Positions 7,060 to 15,507 of a stretch of 56,657 bases of DNA are shown here, one piece after another (the stretch's first letter is position 1; each line of letters starts with the position of its first letter). The notes under the pieces were generated by a model. The model saw only the letters and a list, made by a program, of their open reading frames with translations. It was not told the DNA's origin and did no database searches. This stretch comes from DAOUET01 sp034430155. GTDB lineage: Bacteria; Chloroflexota; Anaerolineae; Anaerolineales; UBA4823. Position numbers and translations under genes: made by a program. The stretch is from contig DAOUET010000071.1 in NCBI GenBank assembly GCA_034430155.1, forward strand, positions 1-56,657. The letters run 5' to 3'.

Positions 7060-8763
7060 ATGGTCTCAACCCCCAGATCTCACCGGTACCCAGCATATAT
7101 CTTGCTGGCCTTACTGCTTTTTGTGACAGCGTGCCAGCCTAGTGGGGCCAAAGTGACACCTGTAGAGCAGCCAGAGACACCTGTAGAGCCGTCAAAGACA
7201 ATTGTAGCGCAGTCAGTGACACCTGCGGTTGCACCTGATTACACGCTGCCCAGGCTCTCTAAAGCGAGTTACCCCTGTGAGCGTGCTTACACAATCGGGA
7301 CGATTGTAGAGCAGCCTTTAGACCTTGAACGTGGTTATGTTTTGGATCAGATCATCCTGACTGGAAAAGAAGAGGATATTAAATTCATCGCTCAAGAAAT
7401 CGATGCCATCAACGATACCGATGGTCCACTGGAACCTTTCGAGCCATTAACAGCCGCCAACGGGGATGTCATTTCTGTAAGCCTATATCCCCTTTTGCCA
7501 GGCCAGTCTGTCTGGGAAGTGATGTCTGCAGCCAACCAGTTAGCCCTTCAGGAAAACAGATTTGTTTTCGCCGAACCTAATTATCTGGTCGGATTGGGTC
7601 CTGGTGGCGGGAGCGGCATCAATGGCGCCCCCGCGGGTGTTGCAGGCACGCCGGAGGGTTATGCCAGGGGAGAATTTCTGAGCCAATGGGCTTTAACTGG
7701 CGCTAGCGGCATCCATCTCTTCGATAACAGCCTTCCGCATCGGTGGACTCCGAAGACACTGACCGGCGCCAACGTGGCTGTAGCTATCTTTGATACCACC
7801 CCGCTAGAGGCGGGGATGCATACCATCAGTTGGGCGGTGCAGCCTTTTGACCTGTGCGTCTGGCAACCGGGATTGATGTTCGGCACTTCGGGCGCGCCAT
7901 CGGGACCGGTCTCGGCTGGGCAACCCATCTCGCCTGGAGAACACGGCTTGTTCGTCACCGGCCTGGCTCATGGCGTGTCCCCGGCCGCGCAGTACACCCT
8001 GGTCGAAGTTCTAGATGCTGAAGCCCGTGGAGATGTCTATACTTTGCTGCGGGCGATGCGCTTATACGCGCGGTGGCGGGGTAGCCTTGATAACACGGTG
8101 ATAAACCTGAGCCTGGGATTGGAAGTCGACCGCCGGCCAGAACTGGTTGATCAGATAGCTATCGAGTTGTTGAAAGAGATCTTAAGCGATCAGAAGGGGC
8201 CTGATTATCTGGCCGGTCAGGTTGCCCAGGATTTTCCAGTGACCAGCCTGGGGGTCTCTCTCGCAATTTATCAGCAACAAGGAGCTGTCATCGTAGCGGC
8301 CGCGGGCAACCAGAGCAGGAATAATCCAAATGCCCCCGCCAGGTTTCCTGAAGTGATTGGTGTGGCTGCCAGTAATGCTTCCGGGATAGACGCTTGTTTC
8401 ACCAATTTGGGTGATCTGGCGGCGCCAGGCGGCGACGCGCAAAACCGTGGAGGTTGTTCGTTGGACGCGGGAACTGCCTGCCCCGCGAACCAGGCGGGAT
8501 GTGAGTATGCCTTAATCAGCCTGGTCAGCCAGAACGCCTCTGCCTCAGGTTACGCTTACTGGCAAGGGACATCCTTCGCTGCCCCGCTGGTGAGCGGTTT
8601 GGCCACCTTACTATTGGAGGCGCACCCGAGTTGGCCAGCCGGCGATGTGCGCGCCGCGATTGAATGCGGCCTCAGCCCAGTTGTTGCTGGGGCCTCGCCG
8701 ACCATTAACCGCCTAGGGTTGGGAATCATCGATGTGGAGAAAACAGTGAATATTTGTCCTTAG
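7060..8763 (+). CDS. Lipoprotein subtilisin-family (S8) serine protease
   Basis: This 567-residue exported protease has a lipoprotein signal peptide: a basic start, a hydrophobic core and lipobox FVTAC at about residues 22-26. A Pro/Thr/Glu-rich linker with four 7-residue repeats follows. The S8 triad is complete: Asp245 (AIFDTT), His295 (GEHGLF) and Ser505 (GTSFAAP), with the oxyanion Asn417 (AAAGNQ). About residues 60-190 look like a propeptide or inhibitor-like region. I chose 7060 rather than an upstream TTG because AAAGGAGGAG sits just before this ATG. It ends the sigma/anti-sigma/CHAT cassette, 153 nt after the CHAT stop. It should sit on the outer face of the membrane, whereas CHAT is cytoplasmic. 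Confidence 0.9.
   Translation: MVSTPRSHRYPAYILLALLLFVTACQPSGAKVTPVEQPETPVEPSKTIVAQSVTPAVAPDYTLPRLSKASYPCERAYTIGTIVEQPLDLERGYVLDQIILTGKEEDIKFIAQEIDAINDTDGPLEPFEPLTAANGDVISVSLYPLLPGQSVWEVMSAANQLALQENRFVFAEPNYLVGLGPGGGSGINGAPAGVAGTPEGYARGEFLSQWALTGASGIHLFDNSLPHRWTPKTLTGANVAVAIFDTTPLEAGMHTISWAVQPFDLCVWQPGLMFGTSGAPSGPVSAGQPISPGEHGLFVTGLAHGVSPAAQYTLVEVLDAEARGDVYTLLRAMRLYARWRGSLDNTVINLSLGLEVDRRPELVDQIAIELLKEILSDQKGPDYLAGQVAQDFPVTSLGVSLAIYQQQGAVIVAAAGNQSRNNPNAPARFPEVIGVAASNASGIDACFTNLGDLAAPGGDAQNRGGCSLDAGTACPANQAGCEYALISLVSQNASASGYAYWQGTSFAAPLVSGLATLLLEAHPSWPAGDVRAAIECGLSPVVAGASPTINRLGLGIIDVEKTVNICP
7155..7238 (+). repeat. Four 21-nt tandem repeats in the subtilase linker
   Basis: The unit beginning GACACCTGTAGAGC occurs at 7155 and 7176, with diverged copies at 7197 and 7218, a constant 21-nt period. 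Each copy encodes seven residues of the V-T-P-V-E-Q-P type and lies directly after the lipobox, so the array sets the length of the surface tether. Such arrays can change copy number by slippage without shifting frame. Confidence 0.75.
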
Positions 8764-8796
8764 CCAGATTTGTACCGGTGAGAGGTATCGGTCATT

Positions 8797-9369
8797 ACGA
8801 GGTCGGGAAACCCAGTAGGTTCAAGGCATTCCCCGTCGCAACCCCGCTGGCGGTGTTGTCAAAGATGCATCCTGTTTCTGCGTCCGGTTCTGCCGTCTTC
8901 AACGGTTGCGCTAGTTCGCGTAAATAAGACTCCGGGTACGAGGAAAAAAAGCGCCGCGGCGATCCGTGCAGGCGGGGCTATATCAATCCCGACCAACCGC
9001 CCGGCCTCTCGGCTCCAGGAGTCGGCGGCGGGTCTGCAGCCACCCCGCGCCACCCTGAAATCCGGCAGCAGCACCAGGAGTGGCCTACGCCGGCCCTGGT
9101 GGGTCATCTGGCGGGGTAGCTTGACTGCGAAGCGAAAGCCATCCGGTGTCTCCGGCGCCCAGCGAGTGAAGGTGGCTGGTTGAGGCAGGCGGTAAAAAGG
9201 TGGTGTTGATCTCCACCGCCGAAAAACGCCGGGCGTAGCGTTGCAGAAGGCTACCGCCTGCTGGGAAGGCATCCCGGTACTGCCTGGGGATCGACCCGCC
9301 AGCGCAACCAACCCTGGCGACGCTCCGGGCAATCTTTGAAAGGCCGAAAGTTGGGATGATGACAGCCAA
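8797..9369 (-). pseudogene. DUF72 (YecE-like) protein, multiply frameshifted remnant
   Basis: Pieces of one DUF72 protein are readable in three frames on the minus strand. The N-terminal part (VGCAGG...YARRFSAVEINTTF) lies in the frame ending near 9190. The sequence then continues as FYRLPQPATF...FRFAVKLPRQMTH in the next frame after one extra T in a T5 run near 9193-9199. About 30-40 residues then appear to be missing before PLLVLLPDF. The C-terminal piece (FFSSYPESYLRELAQPLK and CIFDNTASGVATGNALNLL) lies in another frame down to about 8797. DUF72 proteins have a TIM-barrel-like fold and no settled function. Several independent lesions argue against a single sequencing error. Confidence 0.8.
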
Positions 9370-9518
9370 AAGGTAAAGACGAGCGAAATTGGTGGTTCCA
9401 ACCCCAGCTCGCCTTCCCTTGGGTCAAACCCGATGATACTTGGGTTATGGCAACCCTCATGGCGACATTTTTATTTGTCATTTAGGGTGACAGATTCACT
9501 TATCAATGATATGGATTG

Positions 9519-10265
9519 CTATTGATGATCAGAATATTGGCGGGCTTGCCATGCCAGATATAGGGCTATCGAGCCGGCCACAGATGCATTTAGAGATTCT
9601 ACTTTCCCACCCACGGGCAATCGCATTAGCAAATCGCATGATTTCTTGACTAATCTTCGTAACCCTTGCCCTTCGTTACCAACTACCAGGGCCAGGGGAC
9701 CATCTAAATCCACCTGGTCTGGTGAAATCGCTTCAAAATCACTTTCCAGACCTACCACCCATATTCCCGCCGATTGAAGTCTGGCGATCGCTTGCGCTAA
9801 GTTGGTTTGGGTGATTAATACATGCTCGCTTGCTCCAGAAGAAGCGCTTACCACCGCCGGTGTAACCGTAGCTGTTCGCCGATAAGGCAGTAATACGCCG
9901 TGAACCCCGACAGCTTCGGCTGTCCTTAACAGGGTACCTAGATTTTGTGGATCTTGAAGGGTATCCAGAATGAGCAACAGGGGAGTCTCCTGGGATTGGT
10001 TGGCCAGCTCCAGGATTTCTTCCAGGGTGCAATAGGGGTAACTACTTACTTCTAGGGCGATTCCTTGATGGTTAGAGCTGATCTCGTCAAGCCTGCCACG
10101 CGGTACGCGCCTGACAGCCAGCCCGATTTGATCGCTCATTTCCAGGATTTCATCAAGACGCCCTTTTGACTGGATATTTTGAGCAATCAGCAACTGAAAG
10201 AGGTGCCGGCGCTGTGACCTGAGCACTTCGTATACCGGGTTACGCCCAAAGATCCATTCACGCAT
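9519..10265 (-). CDS. rlmB: 23S rRNA 2'-O-methyltransferase, RlmB/TrmH family
   Basis: This is a SPOUT-class methyltransferase that 2'-O-methylates a guanosine in 23S rRNA (G2251 in E. coli), using S-adenosylmethionine. The 248-residue length is typical. It has an N-terminal L30e-like substrate-binding domain (starting IFGRNPVYEVL) and the three SpoU motifs: LQDPQNLGTLLRTAEAVG, VVGNEGQGL and LPVGGKVESLNASVA. It starts 53 nt after cysS in the same direction, a common cysS-rlmB pairing. Other TrmH-family targets cannot be excluded from sequence alone. Confidence 0.92.
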   Translation of the reverse strand: MREWIFGRNPVYEVLRSQRRHLFQLLIAQNIQSKGRLDEILEMSDQIGLAVRRVPRGRLDEISSNHQGIALEVSSYPYCTLEEILELANQSQETPLLLILDTLQDPQNLGTLLRTAEAVGVHGVLLPYRRTATVTPAVVSASSGASEHVLITQTNLAQAIARLQSAGIWVVGLESDFEAISPDQVDLDGPLALVVGNEGQGLRRLVKKSCDLLMRLPVGGKVESLNASVAGSIALYLAWQARQYSDHQ

Positions 10266-10318
10266 GCTATGACATTCTCATGTAGCGATGCAAAGTCACG
10301 CTGCTCAGCGATCTGGTC

Positions 10319-11719
10319 TTATTTCCATCGCCAGGTAGTGCCCTCTTTGCTATCCTCCAGAACGACGCCAAGCCCGGCGAGACGATCCCGGATCGTGTCA
10401 GAAAGAACCCAAAGTTGCTGGCTACGCAGTTCACTGCGTAGCTCAACCAATAAGTTGACCAACGCCCCTGCTCTTTCTCCCTTGGGGGCTCGGTGTTCTA
10501 GACGCAAGCCTAATATTGAGGTTAATTCCCGCAAGAGATCCTGGGCGGCTTGCAATGTTTCTGGACTGACTCGGGCATCGCGCCCTTGGTTTATAGCCCG
10601 CACGAGTTCAAAGATATACCCGAGCGCTCCGGCGCTGTTAAAGTCATCATCCATGCATTCTGTAAATCCCTTGCGGGTTGCTTCTATTTGCGCCTGTAAT
10701 GATTCTAAATCCTCTAGACTTGACTCATCCTTCGAAAATAGCGCTGGGCGCAAGGCTAACCTCAGACGTTCCAAGGCGCTTTCAGCCTGCCCGATAACCT
10801 CATCATTGAAGGTCAAGGGGTTGCGGTAGTAGGAGTTAAGCACCATCATACGCAATACATCCGCTTCATGCTCTGCGAGGAATTCCTCCACAGTTATCAG
10901 GTTACCGACAGATTTCGACATTTTTTCGCCGGACAACTGCAACATCCCATTATGGACCCAATAACGAGCGAAATCCTTGCCCGTTAGACTCTCCGTTTGG
11001 GCAATCTCGTTTTCATGGTGAGGGAAAATCAGATCGTTGCCGCCACCATGGATATCGATCTGTTCGCCCAGATGGTGAAGGTTCATGGCGGAGCACTCGA
11101 TGTGCCAACCAGGCCGGCCGGGACCCCATGGGCTTTCCCAGGCGGGCTCGCCCGGCTTGGAGGCCTTCCAAAGGGCGAAATCCATGGGATTTTGCTTGTG
11201 CTCATCCACATCGATACGCGCACCCGCCTGCATTTCATCCAGCTTCCGCCCGGAAAGTTTGCCGTAATTTTGGTCACGGTTTACACTGAAGTACACATTT
11301 CCATCAACCTGGTAAGCATAACCACGCTCGATCAGACCCTTCACCATGCTGATAATCTGGTCTATTTCTTGGGTGGCGCGGGGGTAAACGGTAGCCAGCA
11401 TGATATTCAGATCCTCGATATGCGTTTGAAACTCCTCGATATACTGCCCTGCAAGCCAGATAGGGTCGATGCCCTGCAGGTTGGCACGCTGTATGATTTT
11501 ATCGTCCACATCGGTGTAATTCATCACATGCTGGACCTGGTAACCGCGGAATTGCAAATAGCGACGAATGATATCAAAAATCAAGGCTGACATGGCGTGA
11601 CCTACGTGAGCCTTATCGTAAACCGTGGGCCCGCACACGTACATTAATACCTGGTTTGGCTTGAGGGTTTCGAATGGTTCTTTTTTTCTGGTAAGTGTGT
11701 TATAGATGCGTAATGTCAT
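10319..11719 (-). CDS. cysS: Cysteinyl-tRNA synthetase
   Basis: This class I aminoacyl-tRNA synthetase charges tRNA-Cys. The 466-residue frame is full length. Its HIGH-type motif is in VYDKAHVGHAMS with the zinc cysteine just before it (MYVCGPT). The WHIECSAM zinc-binding motif, the HGGGNDLIFPHHENE block and the KMSKS loop (EKMSKSVGN) are all present, followed by the anticodon-binding helical domain. It lies between the PIN/TRAM membrane protein gene (24-nt gap) and rlmB (53-nt gap), forming one minus-strand operon. Confidence 0.98.
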   Translation of the reverse strand: MTLRIYNTLTRKKEPFETLKPNQVLMYVCGPTVYDKAHVGHAMSALIFDIIRRYLQFRGYQVQHVMNYTDVDDKIIQRANLQGIDPIWLAGQYIEEFQTHIEDLNIMLATVYPRATQEIDQIISMVKGLIERGYAYQVDGNVYFSVNRDQNYGKLSGRKLDEMQAGARIDVDEHKQNPMDFALWKASKPGEPAWESPWGPGRPGWHIECSAMNLHHLGEQIDIHGGGNDLIFPHHENEIAQTESLTGKDFARYWVHNGMLQLSGEKMSKSVGNLITVEEFLAEHEADVLRMMVLNSYYRNPLTFNDEVIGQAESALERLRLALRPALFSKDESSLEDLESLQAQIEATRKGFTECMDDDFNSAGALGYIFELVRAINQGRDARVSPETLQAAQDLLRELTSILGLRLEHRAPKGERAGALVNLLVELRSELRSQQLWVLSDTIRDRLAGLGVVLEDSKEGTTWRWK

Positions 11720-11743
11720 GGTTGCGTCCCTTCAAAAACCCAC

Positions 11744-12811
11744 TCATCTTTCCAATTCGCGTTCTCCCAAGCGCGCAAAGATCATGCGTCCGGCGGCTGT
11801 TTGCAGCACTTTGGTGACAACAACGGTGGCTTCTCTGTTCAAAAAACTACGTCCATCCTCAACAACCACCATGGTACCATCGTCTAAATAGCCAACGCCC
11901 TGTCCAGTTTCTTTTCCTTCCTGAATGATGTTAACTTCGAGCGGCTCTCCGGGCAGCAGTACAGATTTAACCGCATTGGCGAGCTCGTTTACATTGAGAA
12001 TTGGCACTCCCTGTAATTCTGCTACACGGTTTAGGTTGTAGTCATTCGTCAAGATGGGACAGCGTAATTGGCGGGCAAGGATCACTAGTTTATCGTCCAC
12101 TTCACGCACCCCTTCGACATCGATATCGCTAATCCGCACGGGCACTGTCGATTCTTTTTGTAATTCTGACAGTACTTCCATCCCACGACGACCCCGCTGT
12201 CGCCGTAAGCTATCGGCTGAATCAGCGATATATTGAAGTTCGTTGAGCACAAAGCGGGGGATGAGCAGGGTGCCGACCAGAAAGCCAGTGCGAGAAATGT
12301 CAGCGATACGACCGTCAATGATTACGCTGGTATCCAGAAGGATTGTTCGAGGTCCTTGTTCATCCTGTTGTTGTTCATTGGACGAGCGGCGAGGCAAGTT
12401 GAGCCGGATCACGGAGATGATATCAGTCTGGCGCATGACAAAAACAGCGACACCGAAGTAGCTGAAAAGCAATACACCCAGAAAAGGAAGGACATCGCCA
12501 AACGGCGGGGGCAATAGCGAAAGAGGAAAGGCCAATAGAGCAGCTATTATTAACCCAGCCATTAGTCCTGCCAGGCCGGCTATGAGTGTGTGTGGTGATA
12601 AGCGTGCCAATAATGCCCGTACCGAGCGCATAGGTCGGATCGTGATGAATGGTGTAATGACCAGGCCGGTTAACGCCCCAACCAATCCTATGAGGACGGC
12701 ATAGAACTCCTGTCGGTCTCCTACCAGTAAGCCAATATAATTACCGAGATAAGCGCCGAGAACCGCAAAAACGACCATGCCAATGATACGAGAGATGAAA
12801 TCAATACTCAT
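11744..12811 (-). CDS. YacL-like membrane protein with PIN and TRAM domains
   Basis: This 355-residue protein has four hydrophobic segments in about residues 8-135, including GMVVFAVLGAYLGNYIG at the N-terminus. A PIN nuclease-like domain follows (ILLDTSVIIDGRIADI, then acidic positions in ILTNDYNLNRVAEL), and a C-terminal TRAM RNA-binding domain (about 290-350, GYLDDGTMVVVEDG). YacL-type proteins are widespread in Firmicutes and Chloroflexota; the RNA target is not established. The start at 12811 has AGGAG upstream. It heads the operon with cysS and rlmB, which suggests a translation-related role. Confidence 0.88.
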   Translation of the reverse strand: MSIDFISRIIGMVVFAVLGAYLGNYIGLLVGDRQEFYAVLIGLVGALTGLVITPFITIRPMRSVRALLARLSPHTLIAGLAGLMAGLIIAALLAFPLSLLPPPFGDVLPFLGVLLFSYFGVAVFVMRQTDIISVIRLNLPRRSSNEQQQDEQGPRTILLDTSVIIDGRIADISRTGFLVGTLLIPRFVLNELQYIADSADSLRRQRGRRGMEVLSELQKESTVPVRISDIDVEGVREVDDKLVILARQLRCPILTNDYNLNRVAELQGVPILNVNELANAVKSVLLPGEPLEVNIIQEGKETGQGVGYLDDGTMVVVEDGRSFLNREATVVVTKVLQTAAGRMIFARLGERELER

Positions 12812-13493
12812 TATGAATTGCTCCTAAAAAATTAAAACGAACCCAGGATGCCTGTGCTCATCTTGAGTCCGCCAGATCAATAGGTTCCCCCTTGCTCAGT
12901 TTAAGTTATTCGTAAGAACAGTCTTTTACAAAAAGATCAAATAAGTGCAAAAGTGTCGATCAGTTTCGCTCAGTCGGTGTGTTGGCTGAAGAAATTGTTG
13001 AAAGGATCGTTTTATTTCCTGAGAGATTTCCGGAAACCGGTCATCACTCTTCCATGTTCTCACGGTAGTAACCAAACTGTATGGAAGATTCAAGGTAGCA
13101 GGCAATCAATTAATAAATAAAATAATCAGATAAGTGCATCCATACTCAAATAGCATTCTTGACTAGATAACCCTTTGGCAGACTCGACCAGGGTTTTAAT
13201 AGTTTCTATGCTATCCAATATTATTATACTATAATGAACAAACTCAATCAGCACGGGTATGATTTTATCCAGGGCAATCGTATAGCAACCATAACCACCC
13301 CCAGCTACCGTTTGTGGGATTAAAGCTGCCTTCATGGGCAGGTGCAACCGTCCTGTTACGATATTCCGCTGCTGTTTGTTTTTTTACGGTTTAATAATCA
13401 ATCCTGCCCTGGACTTCTGGAATGATCCTTTTCCAAAGATATTTAAATGGGTTCTGAGTACTTACCTACTCCCATTGTCCACAGGAGAGTCAA
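12812..13493. other. Intergenic region between divergent YacL-like and MFS genes
   Basis: This 680-bp spacer should contain the divergent promoters of the flanking genes. I see no convincing sigma-70 pair, tRNA, strong hairpin or recognisable remnant. A 69-73 codon minus-strand frame at 13126-13347 has no family resemblance and no clear ribosome site. The last 12 nt before the MFS start carry CAGGAGAG, its ribosome site. Confidence 0.6.
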
Positions 13494-15506
13494 ATGACGA
13501 CAGTATCACTCAAAACGTATGGAAAAGTCACTGAAACGGAATACAAGCGCCGGATTTGGGCTTGGACCATGTACGATTGGGCGAATTCAGCCTTCGCTAC
13601 AACCATTTTAGCTGCCGTCTTACCGATTTATTACAGTCAAGTGGCCGGTGCCACTTTACCCAGCGCGGCAGTCGCTACGGCTTACTGGAGCGCTGGTTTA
13701 AGCATCTCCTTGTTCATCGTCGCCATCTTTTCGCCGATTTTAGGCACTATTTCCGATGTGATGCGTGGAAAAAAGCGTTTTCTTGCGATATTTTTCGGCA
13801 TGGGCATTGTTGGAACTGGTTTGCTGGTACTGGTTAGTACAGGCGACTGGCTTCTAGCTTCGATTTTGTTTATCGTTGGCCGGATTGGCTTCACGGCAGC
13901 TAATGTTTTTTACGATGCATTGCTGCCTCATATCGCCCAGGAGCAAGATTTGGATCGGGTCTCGACACGTGGTTATGCGATGGGTTACCTGGGTGGGGGT
14001 CTGTTGCTCGCTATCAATGTCGTGATGATCCAGCTTCTACCCGGGACCCTTGGTGCACGGCTGTCTTTCTTAAGTGTTGCGATCTGGTGGGCGATATTCT
14101 CGATTCCGCTTTTCCTGCGCATACCTGAACCACCCGCCGCCACTGCCAGGTTAGCGTCTGGTGAGAAAGTGGTCAGAGTCAGTTTTAATAGGTTATGGAG
14201 TACTTTAAAGGATATTCACCAGTACCGGGAGCTTTTCAAATACTTGATTGCCTTTTTAATCTATATTGATGGAATCGGCACGATCATTGGGGTTGCGGCT
14301 ATTTACGGGGCTGAACTCGGTTTTGGAAGTATTGAACTGATCCTGGCGTTATTGCTGGTGCAATTCGTAGGTATTCCATTCAGCCTGATATTTGGGCGCC
14401 TACCAAGCCAAGATGAGAAACGACGGCCATTTTACCTGGCGTTTGTGCTCTTCAACCTGGTCGCCTTACCTCTGGTTGGCGTTGGGGGGACACGGCTACT
14501 GCCGGAAGATATCAGCGGCGCTCCACCACCTCCCTACCGAAGTACAGGTACTGCTGTTGGCCAGGGCATTTACCTGGCGACCGATAATAACATGGTGTAC
14601 TCGGGTGTTTGGGAAACGCTGGCAATCAGCTCAGAGCAACTTGGTGGTGAACCTAGCGCGGATTATCGTACCACCTCCCAGCCCGGAGCCTCATTCCAAA
14701 TCGGGTTCAATGGCAAGCAAGTTAGGATCGTATATAGCCTCGGCCCAGACCATGGTATCTGGTCGGTAGAGATGGACGGCCAGATTCTTCTCGATCCGGA
14801 AACCGGCCAACCTGAGGCCATCGATGCCTATAATCCTACGGTGAGGTATGGCGTAAGCCAGACCTTCCAAGCTGATACTGCCGGAATCCATACCCTAAGC
14901 TTAGTTAACCAAGACCAGAAAAACCCGAACAGCCAGGGCAATGTCATGTCGCTGGGCGGTGTGGAGGTGTTGCCTCCTACCCGCCAAAGCAATCTTGGCG
15001 TGATCATTGCTGTGGTGGTCGGCCTGGAACTCATCGGCTTGATATTGGCCATGCTCTTGGGGCCAGCGCTGTTCTCCGGCATGGTACAGACGATAGATAC
15101 CAAACGAAGCATATTGTTAGCCCTGCTGATCTACGCCGCCATCGCCATTTGGGGGTATTTTCTCAATTCGGTGATCGAGTTTTGGTTCCTGGCCTGGATG
15201 GTGGCAGTAGTGCAGGGAGGCAGCCAGGCGTTGAGCCGCAGCTTATTTGCATCTATGTCGCCTGCATCCAAGAGTGGGGAGTTTTTCGGCCTTTTTGGGA
15301 TCATGGAAAAATTTTCGGCGATATTGGGGCCTCTGGTATTTGCCTTCGCCGCGACCACGTTTGGAAGTAGCCGGCCAGCGGTGTTGAGTATCATCGCTTT
15401 TTTCATCGTTGGAGGTTTTCTGCTCACTCGTGTGAATGTGGCTGAAGGGCGCAGGGTCGCCCGGGCAGAGGATACCGTGGTGCTTGAAGAAGTCGCTGAG
15501 GCTTGA
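13494..15506 (+). CDS. UMF1/Atg22-type MFS transporter with extracytoplasmic insertion domain
   Basis: This 670-residue integral membrane protein opens with the UMF1/Atg22 signature AWTMYDWANSAFATTI. It contains a first helix bundle (about 20-310), then an unusual insertion (about 332-497) without membrane segments. The bundle resumes from about 497 to 655, including ALSRSLFASMSP, a typical UMF1 motif. The insertion is rich in aromatic residues and beta-strand-like stretches (SFQIGFNGKQVRIVYS, HTLSLVN) and resembles a carbohydrate-binding-type beta sandwich, though I cannot assign a family. UMF1 members usually have about 420-460 residues. The substrate is unknown. Its stop is followed after one base by the ATG of the next gene, so the two are probably co-transcribed. 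Confidence 0.8.
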   Translation: MTTVSLKTYGKVTETEYKRRIWAWTMYDWANSAFATTILAAVLPIYYSQVAGATLPSAAVATAYWSAGLSISLFIVAIFSPILGTISDVMRGKKRFLAIFFGMGIVGTGLLVLVSTGDWLLASILFIVGRIGFTAANVFYDALLPHIAQEQDLDRVSTRGYAMGYLGGGLLLAINVVMIQLLPGTLGARLSFLSVAIWWAIFSIPLFLRIPEPPAATARLASGEKVVRVSFNRLWSTLKDIHQYRELFKYLIAFLIYIDGIGTIIGVAAIYGAELGFGSIELILALLLVQFVGIPFSLIFGRLPSQDEKRRPFYLAFVLFNLVALPLVGVGGTRLLPEDISGAPPPPYRSTGTAVGQGIYLATDNNMVYSGVWETLAISSEQLGGEPSADYRTTSQPGASFQIGFNGKQVRIVYSLGPDHGIWSVEMDGQILLDPETGQPEAIDAYNPTVRYGVSQTFQADTAGIHTLSLVNQDQKNPNSQGNVMSLGGVEVLPPTRQSNLGVIIAVVVGLELIGLILAMLLGPALFSGMVQTIDTKRSILLALLIYAAIAIWGYFLNSVIEFWFLAWMVAVVQGGSQALSRSLFASMSPASKSGEFFGLFGIMEKFSAILGPLVFAFAATTFGSSRPAVLSIIAFFIVGGFLLTRVNVAEGRRVARAEDTVVLEEVAEA

Positions 15507-15507
15507 A

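Noticed and set aside
8859..9401. A 180-codon minus-strand frame as an intact gene
   Set aside because: Only its middle matches DUF72. The neighbouring parts of the same protein lie in other frames, so it is one segment of a pseudogene.
10997..11590. 197-codon plus-strand frame
   Set aside because: It is antisense to the conserved core of cysS and has no independent support.
13126..13347. 73-codon minus-strand frame in the intergenic gap
   Set aside because: Composition is unremarkable, the ribosome site is poor and there is no recognisable family.
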